Part shown: piece after piece, positions 1 through 9,790 of the stretch
Layout of the letters: every line of letters begins with the position of its first letter
How positions within the stretch are numbered: position 1 is the first letter of the stretch
DNA from: Actinomyces sp.
Lineage (GTDB): Bacteria; Actinomycetota; Actinomycetes; Actinomycetales; Actinomycetaceae
Direction of reading: 5' to 3'
Assembly (NCBI GenBank): GCA_022649165.1
Contig: JALCNR010000009.1
Location: 1-64,000 of the forward strand
DNA: 64,000 nt
Made by a program: the position numbers and the translations under genes
The notes under the pieces: model-generated
The model's database searches: none
The model's input: the letters and a program-made list of their open reading frames with translations, nothing else
What the model was told of the DNA's origin: nothing

Positions 1-610
1 CCTGGCCGAGCCATGTCCGTCGGCTCGCCCCGAGGACGAGCTGCGTGGCGTCGTGGGACCGGGCGGAGCCGAGGAGCGCCTCGGGCACGGGCTCCCCGAC
101 GATCTGGTGATAGGCGCCCCCGAGCTTCTCGACGAGTTCGCGCTGGCGGGCGAGCGCTCCCGGGATGGCCGAGCGCAGGCCGTCCTGGGACGTCACGCGC
201 ACGGCCAGGGCCCCGCCCGACCTCGCCGCGATCCGCGCGCCACGCCGGGCCAGCGCCTCCCCCCGGGAGTCCCCGGCGAGGCGACGACGACGCGTCCGCG
301 CGTCTCCCAGAGGGCCTCGATGTGGTGGGCGCTGCGGTAGTCGCGCAGAGCCCCCTCGACGTCATCGGCCAGCCAGAGCAGGGCGAGCTCCCGCATCGCC
401 GTCAGGTTGCCGAGCCGGAAGTAGTTCGCCAGGGCCGCGTCGATCCGCTCCGGGGGTAGACCTTGCCTTCGGCCAGCCGCGCGCGCAGGGTCTCGGGCGC
501 AAGATCCACGAGCTCGACCTCGTCCGCGCGGCGCAGGACCTCGTCGGGCACCGTCTCGCGCGGGTGGCCAGCGGACTCGGGGACCGGCACCCGCCATCCG
601 ACGATGCTGC
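1..610 (-). pseudogene. KdpD-type sensor kinase remnant, frameshifted and truncated
   Basis: Read on the minus strand, three frames have to be joined to recover KdpD. Around 555-452 the text RRADEVELVDLAPETLRARL matches the end of the KdpD N-terminal ATPase-like domain. From about 450 to 270 a second frame gives ALANYFRLGNLTAMRELALL and HIEALWETRGRVVVA. From about 260 to the window edge a third frame gives a universal-stress-like domain ending in QLVLGASRR. Both frame changes fall in homopolymers: a C run near 452 and a G run near 265. The N-terminal Walker region is not recognisable above about 610, and the histidine kinase half would lie left of base 1. In intact KdpD these parts sense potassium or turgor and control kdpFABC through KdpE. 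It is either a decayed gene or, less likely, an intact one with two sequencing errors. Confidence 0.7.
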
Positions 611-768
611 GCGCCGCGGAGGCGCCGGAAGGGGATCCTCACGGAATCCATACGAGGATATCGGGCGGAGCCTCACGGGTCCTCACCCCGTGGCGGGGCA
701 GTCGTCCGCCCGGCGCCGTGTTCACGCTGGGCGCAGGGCGCGCCAGACCCGCGGCCGGCGGGCTCATC

Positions 769-774
769 TACACT
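769..774 (+). promoter_or_regulatory. Possible -10 element upstream of folC
   Basis: TACACT fits the actinobacterial TAnnnT -10 pattern and lies 56 bases before the folC start. I see no convincing -35 hexamer. The stretch 611-829 shows no gene otherwise. Confidence 0.3.
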
Positions 775-829
775 GAGGCCTCGCAACAGGGCCGGCGCCG
801 CCGGCCGTCCCGTCCCGACTGGAGGCCCC

Positions 830-2611
830 ATGGCCAGCGACCACCCCGCGTTCTTCGGCAACGGCGAGTCCTCCGGTCCCACCCGGCCCACCTCGTTCGA
901 CCGGGTCCTCGCCGACGCCCGGCGGTCGGAGGGGACGGGCACGGGGCGGGGAGTCCCCGCCGACCTGATCCCCTATCTGGAGGAGGCCGACCGGCCTTCC
1001 CAGGAGCAGGAGGAGGCCCGGGCGAAGGAGCGCGAGGAACAGGACGCGGCGGAGGCCGCCGAGGCCGAGCGCACCGAGGCCCTGCGGCAGCTGGTCGCGA
1101 ACTCGCTGCTCGTGGGGCCCGATCCCGCGGTCCTGCGCGAGGTCGAGGGCGAGGACACGGACTGGGACGACGACGATGCCACCGACGGGGTCTCGCAGCG
1201 GGACGGCGCGGGGGCGGGGACGCCCTCGACCCACGCCGAGGCGCTGGACGAGGCCGAACGCGGGCTCGCCCTGGACCGGCGGGTCGACGCCATCTACCGC
1301 TCCATCATCGCCCGCGCGCCGGAGCACAGGGTCCAGCCCTCCCTGGATCGCGTGGAGGAGGCCCTGGACATCCTCGGAGACCCCGAGGACGCCTACCCGA
1401 GCATCCACATCACCGGCACGAACGGCAAGACCTCGACGGCGCGGATGATCGACTCCGTGCTGTCGGCGATGGGGATGCGCGTGGGGCGTTTCACCTCCCC
1501 GCACCTCGTCGACGTGCGCGAGAGGATCTCGCTGGCGGGACGCCCGATCTCCCGGGAGGACTTCGTCGCCGCATGGGAGGACGTCGCCCCCTATATCGAC
1601 ATGGTCGACCGGCGCTCCCAGGAGCGCGGCGGGCCCCGCATGTCGTTCTTCGAGGTCTTCACCGTCATGGCCTTCGCCGCCTTCGCGGACCACCCGGTGG
1701 ACGCGGCGGTGGTCGAGGTCGGGATGGGCGGCCTGTGGGACGCGACGAATGCGATGGACGGGGACGTCGCCGTCATCATGCCGATCGACCTCGACCACCA
1801 GAGGTGGCTGGGCTCGACGGTGGAGGAGATCGCCACCGAGAAGGCGGGGATCATCAAACCCCGTCAGACCGTCGTCGTCGCGCGGCAGCCCGAGGCGGCC
1901 CGCGACATCCTGCTCGCCCGCGCCCGCGAGGTCGACGCGGTCGTCCGCCTGGAGGACCGCGACTTCGAGGTGCTCGCCCGCCAGATGGGGGTCGGCGGGC
2001 AGCTGGTGACCATCCGCACGCCCGCCGCCGTGTACGAGGACGTCTTCGTGCCCCTGCTGGGGGAGCATCAGGCCCACAACGCCGCCGCGGCGCTCGTGGC
2101 GGCCGAGGCGTTCCTGGGCGGGCGCGAGCTGGACGGGCGCATCGTCGAACAGGGCTTCATGACCGCGACGTCCCCCGGGCGGCTCGAAGTGGTGCGGACG
2201 TCGCCCGCCATCGTCGTCGACGCGGCCCACAACCCGGCGGGCGCCCGCACCCTGCGCGCCGCCCTGGACCAGGGGGTCTTCGACTTCGCACACGTCGTCG
2301 GCCTGTTCTCGGCGATGGGCGACAAGGACGTCGAGGGCATGCTCGGCGAACTCGAGCCGGCCATCGACGACCTGGTGGTCACCACCATGCCGGGGGAGCG
2401 CGCGATGCCGGGGGAGCGGCTGATGGCGATCGCGACCGAGGTCTTCGGGGAGGCCCGCGTGGAGCTGCGCGAGGACCTCGCCCAGGCGGTGGACCGGGCG
2501 GTGGAGCTGGCCGAGGCGCGCACCGTGCCGGGGGAGAGCACCGGCGTCGTGGCCTTCGGATCGATCGTCCTGGCCGGAGCGGTCTCGACGCTGGTGCGCG
2601 GCGCGAGGTGA
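830..2611 (+). CDS. folC: Folylpolyglutamate/dihydrofolate synthase with long acidic N-terminal extension
   Basis: FolC is a cytoplasmic Mur-ligase-family enzyme that adds glutamate to dihydropteroate and/or folates using ATP. The P-loop ITGTNGKTS begins near residue 194, followed by [12 protein letters not shown] (substrate-binding segment) and [10 protein letters not shown] in the C-terminal domain, all typical. The protein has 593 residues, whereas most FolC proteins have about 430-490. The excess is at the N-terminus: about 140 residues rich in Glu, Asp and Ala, including a likely coiled coil around residues 55-85, before the normal start near [19 protein letters not shown] 830 is the only ATG before the catalytic domain, so the extension is probably translated. 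folC stands about 95 bases upstream of dhaKLM. Confidence 0.93.
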   Translation: MASDHPAFFGNGESSGPTRPTSFDRVLADARRSEGTGTGRGVPADLIPYLEEADRPSQEQEEARAKEREEQDAAEAAEAERTEALRQLVANSLLVGPDPAVLREVEGEDTDWDDDDATDGVSQRDGAGAGTPSTHAEALDEAERGLALDRRVDAIYRSIIARAPEHRVQPSLDRVEEALDILGDPEDAYPSIHITGTNGKTSTARMIDSVLSAMGMRVGRFTSPHLVDVRERISLAGRPISREDFVAAWEDVAPYIDMVDRRSQERGGPRMSFFEVFTVMAFAAFADHPVDAAVVEVGMGGLWDATNAMDGDVAVIMPIDLDHQRWLGSTVEEIATEKAGIIKPRQTVVVARQPEAARDILLARAREVDAVVRLEDRDFEVLARQMGVGGQLVTIRTPAAVYEDVFVPLLGEHQAHNAAAALVAAEAFLGGRELDGRIVEQGFMTATSPGRLEVVRTSPAIVVDAAHNPAGARTLRAALDQGVFDFAHVVGLFSAMGDKDVEGMLGELEPAIDDLVVTTMPGERAMPGERLMAIATEVFGEARVELREDLAQAVDRAVELAEARTVPGESTGVVAFGSIVLAGAVSTLVRGAR

Positions 2612-2705
2612 GCCCGGACCGGATCGCGCGACAGCGGGGCCCGGAGGGTGGCACGATGGCAGTCGTAGTCACCCACCTGTCCCGCCGGATGCGAGGAGGC
2701 ACCCC

Positions 2706-3698
2706 ATGAAGAAGCTGATCAACGACGTCCACCAGGTCGTCCGGGAGTCCCTGGAGGGATTCGCGCTGGCCCACGCCGACCTGGTCGACGTGCACCTCGA
2801 CCCTGATTTCGTCACGCGCCACCACCCCAAGGCCGATGGGCTGGTCGGCATCGTCTCGGGCGGAGGCTCGGGGCACGAGCCGCTGCATGCCGGATTCGTC
2901 GGCGAGGGCATGCTCGACGCCGCAGTCCCGGGTCCCGTGTTCACCTCCCCGACGCCCGATCCGATCCTCGAGGCCACGCGGGCCTCGGACCATGGCGCCG
3001 GCGTGCTCCACATCGTGAAGAACTACACCGGCGACGTCCTCAACTTCGAGACGGCCGCCGAGATGGCCGAGATGGACGACATCGAGGTGACGTCGGTCGT
3101 CGTCAACGATGACGTCGCCGTCGAGGACTCCCTCTACACCGCGGGCCGCCGCGGCGTGGCGGGCACGGTGCTCGTGGAGAAGATCGCCGGGGCCGCGGCG
3201 GAGCGCGGGGACGACCTGGCCGGCGTCACCGCGATCGCCACGCGCGTCAACGACGAGGTGCGCTCGATGGGGCTGGCGCTGGGCCCGTGCACGGTGCCGC
3301 ACGCCGGCACGCCGTCCTTCGAGCTCGGCGACGACGAGATCGAGCTGGGCATCGGGATCCACGGGGAGCCCGGCTACCGTCGCGGCCGCATGGAGAGCGC
3401 GGACGTCCTGACGAAGGAGCTCTACGAGCGCGTGCGCGACGACCTGGGCCTGGCCACGGGGGAGCGCGTGGTCACGCTGGTCAACGGCATGGGCGGCACG
3501 CCCCTGTCCGAGCTCTACATCGTGCACCGCGCCCTGGCGGCGCTGCTGGACGCCGACGGCGTCACCATCGAGCGCTCCCTGGTGGGAAACTACGTGACGA
3601 GCCTGGAGATGCCCGGCGCCTCCGTCACGCTGCTGCGCGTGGACGACGAGCTGCTCAGCCTGTTCGATGCGCCGGCGAACACGCCGGCCTGGAAGTGA
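2706..3698 (+). CDS. dhaK: PTS-dependent dihydroxyacetone kinase, subunit DhaK
   Basis: DhaK binds dihydroxyacetone covalently through a histidine and presents it to DhaL-ADP for phosphorylation to DHAP. The 330-residue length is standard. [19 protein letters not shown] near residues 45-65 is the conserved substrate-domain signature, and His219 in [10 protein letters not shown] is the expected hemiaminal-forming residue. The ATG follows AGGAGG at 2694-2699. It is the first gene of a tight dhaK-dhaL-dhaM operon, which marks the phosphoenolpyruvate-dependent form of the enzyme rather than the ATP-dependent one. Confidence 0.95.
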   Translation: MKKLINDVHQVVRESLEGFALAHADLVDVHLDPDFVTRHHPKADGLVGIVSGGGSGHEPLHAGFVGEGMLDAAVPGPVFTSPTPDPILEATRASDHGAGVLHIVKNYTGDVLNFETAAEMAEMDDIEVTSVVVNDDVAVEDSLYTAGRRGVAGTVLVEKIAGAAAERGDDLAGVTAIATRVNDEVRSMGLALGPCTVPHAGTPSFELGDDEIELGIGIHGEPGYRRGRMESADVLTKELYERVRDDLGLATGERVVTLVNGMGGTPLSELYIVHRALAALLDADGVTIERSLVGNYVTSLEMPGASVTLLRVDDELLSLFDAPANTPAWK

Positions 3699-3710
3699 GT
3701 GGGGGAACCA

Positions 3711-4361
3711 ATGGCACTGGACGCCGCGTGGGCGCGCGCCTGGATGGCGGGCGTCGGCAGGTCGATGGCCGACAACCGCGAGCGGCTCATCGACCTGGAC
3801 CGCCAGATCGGGGACGGGGACCACGGGGAGAACATGGACCGCGGCTTCGCGGCCGTCGAGAAGGCCCTGTCCGCCGATGACGCACCCGACACGGTGGCCG
3901 GGATCCTCAAGACAGTGGCGCGCACGCTGATGTCCACGGTCGGGGGCGCGGCGGGCCCGCTGTACGGCACGGCGTTCTTGCGCGCCTCCAAGGCGGCGCC
4001 CGCGGGCGCGTTCTCCGCGCACGACGTCCACGACGTGCTCGCCGCCGCCCTGGGCGGCATCCAGGCGCGCGGCAAGGCGGAGCGCGGCGACAAGACCATG
4101 GTCGACGCCTGGCTCCCGGCCGTCGAGGCGGCCGGGAGCCAGGCGGAGGCGGGGTCGTCCCCCGAGGAGGCCCTGGACGCCGCCGCCCGCGCCGCCGAGG
4201 AGGGGGCCGCGGCCACGGAGCCTCTCCAGGCGCGCAAGGGCCGGGCCTCCTACCTGGGAGAGCGCTCGATCGGCCACCTCGACCCCGGGGCGGTGTCCAC
4301 CTCCCTCATCCTCGCCCAGGCCGCCGAGGCGGCTCGGGCGAGGGAAGTGGATCCCTCATGA
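3711..4361 (+). CDS. dhaL: PTS-dependent dihydroxyacetone kinase, ADP-binding subunit DhaL
   Basis: DhaL carries a permanently bound ADP that is recharged by DhaM and passes its phosphate to DhaK-bound dihydroxyacetone. The Mg/ADP-binding motif DRQIGDGDHGENM appears near residues 27-39, and later KARGKAERGDKTM-like text (QARGKAERGDKTM) and GRASYLGERSIGHLDPG, all typical of DhaL. I chose ATG 3711, preceded by GGGGGA 5-6 bases upstream, rather than the GTG at 3699, which directly abuts the dhaK stop and has no ribosome site. The end overlaps dhaM by ATGA. Confidence 0.94.
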   Translation: MALDAAWARAWMAGVGRSMADNRERLIDLDRQIGDGDHGENMDRGFAAVEKALSADDAPDTVAGILKTVARTLMSTVGGAAGPLYGTAFLRASKAAPAGAFSAHDVHDVLAAALGGIQARGKAERGDKTMVDAWLPAVEAAGSQAEAGSSPEEALDAAARAAEEGAAATEPLQARKGRASYLGERSIGHLDPGAVSTSLILAQAAEAARAREVDPS

Positions 4362-5146
4362 GCGCGCGCGTCGCCCTGGTCGTTGTCTCCCACTCCGACC
4401 TGCTCGCCCGCGGCGTCGCCGAGGTCGCGGGTCAGATGGCTCCCGACGTGCTCGTGGAGGCCGCCGGCGGCACCGACGACCTCTCATTGGGCACCTCCTA
4501 CGACCGCGTCGAGCACGCGGTCGATGCGGCGCTGGAGTCCGTGGGCGGCGATGACGCTCCCGAGGGGGCCGGTGTCGTCGTCCTGACGGACCTCGGCTCG
4601 GCCACGATGACGGTGGAGTCGGTCCTGGACATGGCGGACGACGCTGGCCGGCTGGTCTTCGCGGACGCGCCGCTCGTCGAGGGCGCGGTGGCGGCGGCGG
4701 TGAGGGCGCAGCTGGGCGACGACGTCGCCGCGGTCGCCCGCGCGGCGCGCGGTGCCGTCGGCGCCTTCGCCGCTGCAGCGCCGTCCTCCTCCCCGGAGCC
4801 CGCTGGCCCGGTCCTCCGCGACCCCGTCGCCGTGATCCGCGCGGCCCCCGCGCTCGACGCGGCCGACGCGGTCGAGGGCGAGGCCACGGTCGCCGACCCG
4901 GTCGGCCTCCACGCGCGCCCGGCGGCCCAGCTGGCCCGCCTGGCGGGGACCTTCGACGCGGAGGTGACGGTCGACGGGGCCAGCGCGGACTCGGTGCTGG
5001 AGCTCATGGCCCTGGGCGTGCGGCGCGGCGACGTCGTCCGGATCTCGGCGACGGGCCCCCAGGCGGCCGAGGCCGTCGAGGCTCTGACCCGCATGCTTGA
5101 GCAGGGCGGCGAGCCGGTGGGAACCGTGGGCTCCGCGCAACCGTGA
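4358..5146 (+). CDS. dhaM: Dihydroxyacetone kinase phosphotransfer protein DhaM (EIIA-Man plus HPr domains)
   Basis: DhaM relays phosphate from the PTS to the ADP of DhaL. The N-terminal EIIA-mannose-like domain (about residues 1-135) has its phosphorylatable His12 in VVVSHSDLLARGV. After an Ala/Pro-rich linker, an HPr-like domain (about residues 170-255) has His185 in VGLHARPAAQLARL. No EI fragment is fused, so 262 residues cover a two-domain form, shorter than the three-domain E. coli protein; it must receive phosphate from a general EI encoded elsewhere. Start ATG overlaps the dhaL stop, indicating translational coupling. Confidence 0.92.
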   Translation: MSARVALVVVSHSDLLARGVAEVAGQMAPDVLVEAAGGTDDLSLGTSYDRVEHAVDAALESVGGDDAPEGAGVVVLTDLGSATMTVESVLDMADDAGRLVFADAPLVEGAVAAAVRAQLGDDVAAVARAARGAVGAFAAAAPSSSPEPAGPVLRDPVAVIRAAPALDAADAVEGEATVADPVGLHARPAAQLARLAGTFDAEVTVDGASADSVLELMALGVRRGDVVRISATGPQAAEAVEALTRMLEQGGEPVGTVGSAQP

Positions 5147-5259
5147 GCCGCGGTCTCCCCGCGGCGGCGACCGTCCGCGGGGGCCTATGCTAGAGCGGCG
5201 TCAGCCGATGACGTCTGCCGACGAGATGACACGATGGCCTCTGTGAAAGGTGATTGCCC

Positions 5260-5718
5260 ATGCCCACCCCCGAGCTGCTCGATCCCGACAAGGAGCACAC
5301 CCTGGTCCTCATCAAGCCCGACGCCTACGAGCGGGGGCTCACCGGTGAGATCCTGCGCCGCATCGAGGTCAAGGGATACCGGCTCAAGGGCCTCAAGGTG
5401 AAGAAGGCCTCCCGGGAGCTGCTCACCGCGCACTATGTCGAGCACAAGGACCAACCGTTCTTCCCCGCGCTCCTCGACTACATGTCCTCCGGCCCGCTCG
5501 TCGCCGTCGTCGTGGAGGGCGACCGGGTCATCGAGGGCTTCCGCACGATGATGGGCCAGACCAATCCGACGCTGGCGGCTCCCGGCACGATCCGTGGTGA
5601 CCTCGGCCGCGACTGGAAGACTCCGGCCGTCCAGAACGTCGTGCACGGATCGGACTCGCCGACCTCGGCGGACCGCGAGATCGCGCTGTGGTTCCCGGAG
5701 CTCGTCTTCAAGGACTGA
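5260..5718 (+). CDS. ndk: Nucleoside diphosphate kinase
   Basis: Ndk equilibrates nucleoside di- and triphosphates by a phosphohistidine intermediate. TLVLIKPDAYERG is the nucleotide-binding start and NVVHGSDS carries the catalytic His129. The 152 residues exceed the usual 136-143; the extra length is a short N-terminal lead (PTPELLDPDKEH) and a small insertion near DLGRDWKTPAVQ just before the active site. ATG 5260 is preferred over the in-frame TTG 5254 because GAAAGGTGA lies correctly before it. In many actinobacteria ndk follows folC closely; here dhaKLM separates them. Confidence 0.95.
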   Translation: MPTPELLDPDKEHTLVLIKPDAYERGLTGEILRRIEVKGYRLKGLKVKKASRELLTAHYVEHKDQPFFPALLDYMSSGPLVAVVVEGDRVIEGFRTMMGQTNPTLAAPGTIRGDLGRDWKTPAVQNVVHGSDSPTSADREIALWFPELVFKD

Positions 5719-5782
5719 CCGCTTCGGGGACCGGCCGTCCCGAGGGCCCCGCCGGGGACCGCCCGACCCGTATTGTGGGGCC

Positions 5783-8700
5783 GTGCATCTCAAGACCCTG
5801 ACGCTCCGCGGATTCAAGTCCTTCGCTTCCTCCACCACGCTGCGCCTGGAGCCAGGCATCACGTGCGTCGTCGGCCCCAACGGATCGGGCAAGTCGAACG
5901 TGGTGGACGCGCTGGCCTGGGTGATGGGGGAGCAGGGCGCGAAGACCCTGCGCGGCGGGCAGATGGCGGATGTCATCTTCGCGGGCACGAGCGCCCGTGC
6001 GCCGCTGGGCCGCGCCCAGGTCGAACTGACGATCGACAACGCGGACGGCACGCTGCCCATCGAGTACTCCGAGGTCACGATCAGCCGGACCCTGTTCCGC
6101 GGGGGCGGATCCGAGTATTCGATCAATGGGGCCTCCGTCCGTCTGCTGGACGTCCAGGACCTCCTGTCCGACACGGGCATGGGCCGCCAGATGCACGTCA
6201 TCGTGGGCCAGAACCAGCTCGACACGATCCTGTCCGCCACACCCGAGGAACGGCGCGGCTTCATCGAGGAGGCCGCCGGGGTGCTCAAGCACCGCAGGCG
6301 CAAGGACCGGGCGCTGCACAAGCTGGCGGACATGGACCAGAACCTCGTGCGGGTCCTCGACCTCACCAACGAGATCCACCGCCAGCTGCGCCCCCTGGCC
6401 CGCCAGGCGGAGGCTGCCCGCAAGGCGTCGGCGATCCAGGCCCGCGTGCGCGACGCCCGGGCGCGCCTGCTCGCCGACGACCTGGTCTCCCTGAGGACCC
6501 GCCTGGACGAGCAGCAGGCCAGCGACCGGGCGGCCCAGGCGCGGCGCGGGCACCTCGAGGAACGTCTGCGCGAGGAGCGCGCGGCGCTGGAACGCCTGGA
6601 GGAGCAGGAGCGCGCCGCGGGCCCCGAGGTCGAGCGGGCCGCCGCCGTCTGGCGGGAGCTCACGACCCTCCACGAGCGTCTGCGCGGCACGGCGATGCTG
6701 GCCGCCGAACGCGTCGAGGCGCTGTCGCGCCCCGCGGACGCTCCCCAGGGCGAGGACCCCGAGCAGCTTGAGCGCCGCGCCGAAGAGGCGGGGGCGGAGG
6801 ACGCGGACCTGCTCCGCCGCGTCGAGCAGGGCCGCGCCGAGCTGGAGCGCGCCTCCCGCGCACGCGCCGACGCGGAGGAACGCGACGAGCGGGCCTCCCG
6901 CGAGCTGGCCCGCGTCAACAGGCTCCTCGCGGACCGCCGCGAGAGGGTCGCGCGCCTGACGGGGGACGTGGCGGCGAGCCGCTCCCGCCTCGAGGCGTCG
7001 CTCAGCGAGGCCGAGCGCGCGCGGGGCCTGGTGGAGGCGGCCGAGAAACGCCGGCGCGAAGCGGAGGAACGCGCCGCACAGGCCCCCGCGCCTCCCCCGG
7101 CCGAGGAGGATACGGGCGCGTCCGCCCACGAGCGGGCGGTCCGACTGCGCGACCGGGCGCGGGCCCGGGTCGACGCCCTGCTCACCGAGGAGCGCGAGGC
7201 CCGGGCCGAGCGCGCCCGCTGGGAGTCCCGCCGGGACACGTTGGCCGAGAGCCTCACGCCCGATGACGCCACGGCGGACCTCGCTGGCAGGCCGGGGATC
7301 GTCGCCGACCTGCCCTCTCTGCTGAGCGTCGAGGAGGGATGGGAGGACGCGCTCGCCGCGCTGCTCTCCCCGCTCGCGGACGCCGCGGTGGCCGAGGACC
7401 TCGGCTCCGCCGTCGACCAGGTCCGCTCGACCCGTTCGGAGGGCGGCGGACGGGTGCGGATGATCCTCTCGCGCGCGCAGCCGGGATCGGCCTCCGGCGA
7501 CGGCGGGCGCGCCGGGCTCCCAGAGGCGGGCCGGTGGGCCCTGGACGTGGTGCGCGTCGACGAGCGGGTCGGCCCCGCCCTGGCCGCGGCCCTGGACGGA
7601 TGCGTCGTGTGCGAGGACCTCGATCAGGTCGCCGGGCTGGTGGCGCTCCCCGGCGTCCGCGCGGTCGCAACCCTCGGGGGCGATGTCGTCACGGCGACCT
7701 CGGTGGTCGGGTCGGGGCGCGGGGGGTCCTCCGTGCTCACGCTGCACGCGCAGTACGAGCACGCGGTCGCCCGGGCCGCCGACGCGGAGCAGCGGGAGTC
7801 GCGGGCCGCTGTCGCCCTCGTCACCGCGAACGGGGAGTACGACGCCGCCGTGAAGGCGGCCAACGAGGCGCTGCGGGCGTTACGCGAGGAGGACGCGGGC
7901 CGCGCCCGTCTGGCAGAGGAGGCGGCGCGGGCGTCGTCGGCGGCTGCGGCCGCCGACGCCGAGGCCGACCGGTCCCGGGCGGCGCTCGCGCGCGTCGAGG
8001 AGCAGGTGGCGTGGGCCCGGGAACAGGTCGAGTCTGCCCAGGAGCGGCTTGAGCAGGCCGAGGGCATCGAACCCGCCGAGGACCTGGCCGCCTCGCAGCG
8101 GGCGGCGGAGGAGGCGGCGGCGGCCGCCCGGCTCGCCCGAGAGGAGGAGACCGCGCAGCGCCTGTCCCTGCGCACCGACGAGGAACGCTCCCGTCAGGCG
8201 CAGGGCCGGGCCCGCTCCCTGCGCCAGGCCGCGGCCCGCTCCCGCGAGGAGCGGGAGCGCCACGCGCGCGCCGAACGCATCCGGCTCGCGCGCCTGGACT
8301 CGGTGGGGCGGATCGCGCAGGGAGCCGAGATCGCCGTGGAGGCGGCGGCCCGCGCGCTCGCCCGCGCCGAGGAGGCCCGCCGGCACGCGGAGGAGGCCCG
8401 CGCGGACTCGTCGCAGGCCCTCGGCGAGCGGCGCCGGCGCATCGACGAACTCACGCGGGAGCTCGGCGAGGTCACCGGGGCCTCGCACCGCGACGAGGTC
8501 GCCCGCGCCGAGATGACGGCGCGGATGGAGAACCTCGAGCGGTCGTCGGTCGAGGACCTCGGCCTGGAGGCCGACCAACTGGTCGAGGAGTACGGGCCGC
8601 ACAACCTCGTGCCGGGCCCCGACGGCGGCGCCGCGCCCTACGTCCGCTCCGAACAGGAGCAGGAGCTCCAGCGGGCCACCCGGGAACTCGAACGGCTGGG

Positions 8701-9289
8701 CCGGGTCAACCCCCTGGCCCTGGAGGAGCATGCCGCCCTGTCCCAGCGCCACGAGTTCCTCGTCTCCCAGGTCCAGGACCTCAAGAAATCGAAGGCGGAC
8801 CTGCTGCGCATCATCGACGACGTCGACACCCTCGTGCGCGAGGCATTCTCCCGAGCCTTCTCCGACATCCAGGAGCAATTCGCCCACACCTTCGAGGTCC
8901 TCTTCCCCGGCGGAGAGGGCCGCCTGGTGCTCACCGACCCGGAGGACATGCTCGCCACGGGCATCGAGATCGAGGCCCGCCCGGCGGGCAAGAAGGTGCG
9001 GAGGCTGTCCCTGCTCTCCGGCGGCGAGCGGTCGCTGGCGGCGCTGGCGTTCCTCGTCGCGATCTTCCGCGCGCGCCCCTCCCCCTTCTACGTGATGGAC
9101 GAGGTCGAGGCGGCGCTGGACGACGTCAACCTCTCGCGCCTGCTGCGCATCTTCGAGGAGCTGCGGCGCACCAGCCAGCTCATCGTCATCACCCACCAGA
9201 AGCGCACGATGGAGCTCGCCGACGCGCTGTACGGGGTGACGATGCGCGACGGCGTCACCTCGGTCGTCTCCCAGAGGCTGGCGTCCTGA
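5783..9289 (+). CDS. smc: Chromosome segregation ATPase SMC
   Basis: SMC forms a DNA-entrapping dimer that, with ScpA and ScpB, organises and separates chromosomes. GTG 5783 gives the normal start HLKTLTLRGFKSF; an upstream open stretch overlapping ndk is not coding. Walker A GPNGSGKS is at residues 31-38. Long Arg/Glu/Ala coiled coils run from about 170 to 500 and from about 650 to 1000. A hinge lies between them (PGIVADLPSLLSVEEGWEDA onwards). The ABC signature LSGGE is at 1078-1082, followed by Walker B VMDEVEAALDD. Total 1168 residues, the usual size. It lies 64 bases after ndk. Confidence 0.96.
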   Translation: MHLKTLTLRGFKSFASSTTLRLEPGITCVVGPNGSGKSNVVDALAWVMGEQGAKTLRGGQMADVIFAGTSARAPLGRAQVELTIDNADGTLPIEYSEVTISRTLFRGGGSEYSINGASVRLLDVQDLLSDTGMGRQMHVIVGQNQLDTILSATPEERRGFIEEAAGVLKHRRRKDRALHKLADMDQNLVRVLDLTNEIHRQLRPLARQAEAARKASAIQARVRDARARLLADDLVSLRTRLDEQQASDRAAQARRGHLEERLREERAALERLEEQERAAGPEVERAAAVWRELTTLHERLRGTAMLAAERVEALSRPADAPQGEDPEQLERRAEEAGAEDADLLRRVEQGRAELERASRARADAEERDERASRELARVNRLLADRRERVARLTGDVAASRSRLEASLSEAERARGLVEAAEKRRREAEERAAQAPAPPPAEEDTGASAHERAVRLRDRARARVDALLTEEREARAERARWESRRDTLAESLTPDDATADLAGRPGIVADLPSLLSVEEGWEDALAALLSPLADAAVAEDLGSAVDQVRSTRSEGGGRVRMILSRAQPGSASGDGGRAGLPEAGRWALDVVRVDERVGPALAAALDGCVVCEDLDQVAGLVALPGVRAVATLGGDVVTATSVVGSGRGGSSVLTLHAQYEHAVARAADAEQRESRAAVALVTANGEYDAAVKAANEALRALREEDAGRARLAEEAARASSAAAAADAEADRSRAALARVEEQVAWAREQVESAQERLEQAEGIEPAEDLAASQRAAEEAAAAARLAREEETAQRLSLRTDEERSRQAQGRARSLRQAAARSREERERHARAERIRLARLDSVGRIAQGAEIAVEAAARALARAEEARRHAEEARADSSQALGERRRRIDELTRELGEVTGASHRDEVARAEMTARMENLERSSVEDLGLEADQLVEEYGPHNLVPGPDGGAAPYVRSEQEQELQRATRELERLGRVNPLALEEHAALSQRHEFLVSQVQDLKKSKADLLRIIDDVDTLVREAFSRAFSDIQEQFAHTFEVLFPGGEGRLVLTDPEDMLATGIEIEARPAGKKVRRLSLLSGGERSLAALAFLVAIFRARPSPFYVMDEVEAALDDVNLSRLLRIFEELRRTSQLIVITHQKRTMELADALYGVTMRDGVTSVVSQRLAS

Positions 9290-9376
9290 CGGCGCGCGAG
9301 GCGTCCCATGGTCACGATTCGATCGCGATGGGCGTCTCCTGTTGGCGTCTCCCAGAGGACGTGCAACCGTGGAGGC

Positions 9377-9712
9377 ATGTCCGAGGGAATCGTCGTCATC
9401 GCGCTCACCACCATCGTCCTCGTCGCCCTGGCGGTCGCCGTGGTCGTCGCCGTGGCCGTCTCCCGGCGCCCGGCCTCCTCGTGGCAGGAGCACCTGCGCG
9501 AGCAGACCGCCCTCCTGAAGAACCCCGAGCCCGACGCAGAGCCCCCGGCGCGGGTGACCCCCTCCGAGACGACGCTGAGCGACCTGCTGGCCACCGATGA
9601 GCACAGGGGCAACGCCTACGTGGATCCGAGGGCGATCCCCGGATTCGATCGCCTGGAGTCCGTCGCGCAGACGGTGAGGGCGGGGGAGCGCCAGCCCTCC
9701 CGGCGCGGCTGA
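9377..9712 (+). CDS. Small single-pass membrane protein, unknown function
   Basis: I do not recognise a family. The 111-residue product starts with one strong transmembrane segment (about residues 4-29, IVVIALTTIVLVALAVAVVV followed by a few more), then Arg residues and a hydrophilic tail containing PSETTLSDLLATDEHRGNAYVDP. The predicted topology is N-out with the tail in the cytoplasm. ATG 9377 has GGAGG only one base upstream, unusually tight, so the start is less certain; no other in-frame start codon is better placed. It lies between smc and ftsY and could be co-transcribed with smc. Confidence 0.65.
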   Translation: MSEGIVVIALTTIVLVALAVAVVVAVAVSRRPASSWQEHLREQTALLKNPEPDAEPPARVTPSETTLSDLLATDEHRGNAYVDPRAIPGFDRLESVAQTVRAGERQPSRRG

Positions 9713-9726
9713 CCGCAGCAGGAACG

Positions 9727-9754
9727 CCCCGGCTCGGCGGTCGCGCCGCCGGGG
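9727..9754 (+). terminator. Hairpin between the small membrane protein gene and ftsY
   Basis: CCCCGGC at 9727-9733 pairs with GCCGGGG at 9748-9754, with an inner GGCG/CGCC pairing. No T tract follows, as is common for terminators in GC-rich actinobacteria. Confidence 0.45.
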
Positions 9755-9790
9755 TGGAGAGCCCCGCGCCCCGTGGGGGATGATGGGGGC

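Noticed and set aside
764-4277. Long open frames on the minus strand opposite folC and dhaKLM
   Set aside because: They are rich in Arg, Gly, His and Pro, have no family resemblance and lie opposite clear genes; in DNA of this GC content such antisense frames arise by chance.
9308-9376. Longer N-terminus for the small membrane protein after smc
   Set aside because: The upstream text is Arg-rich without a ribosome site, and the membrane helix begins right after ATG 9377.
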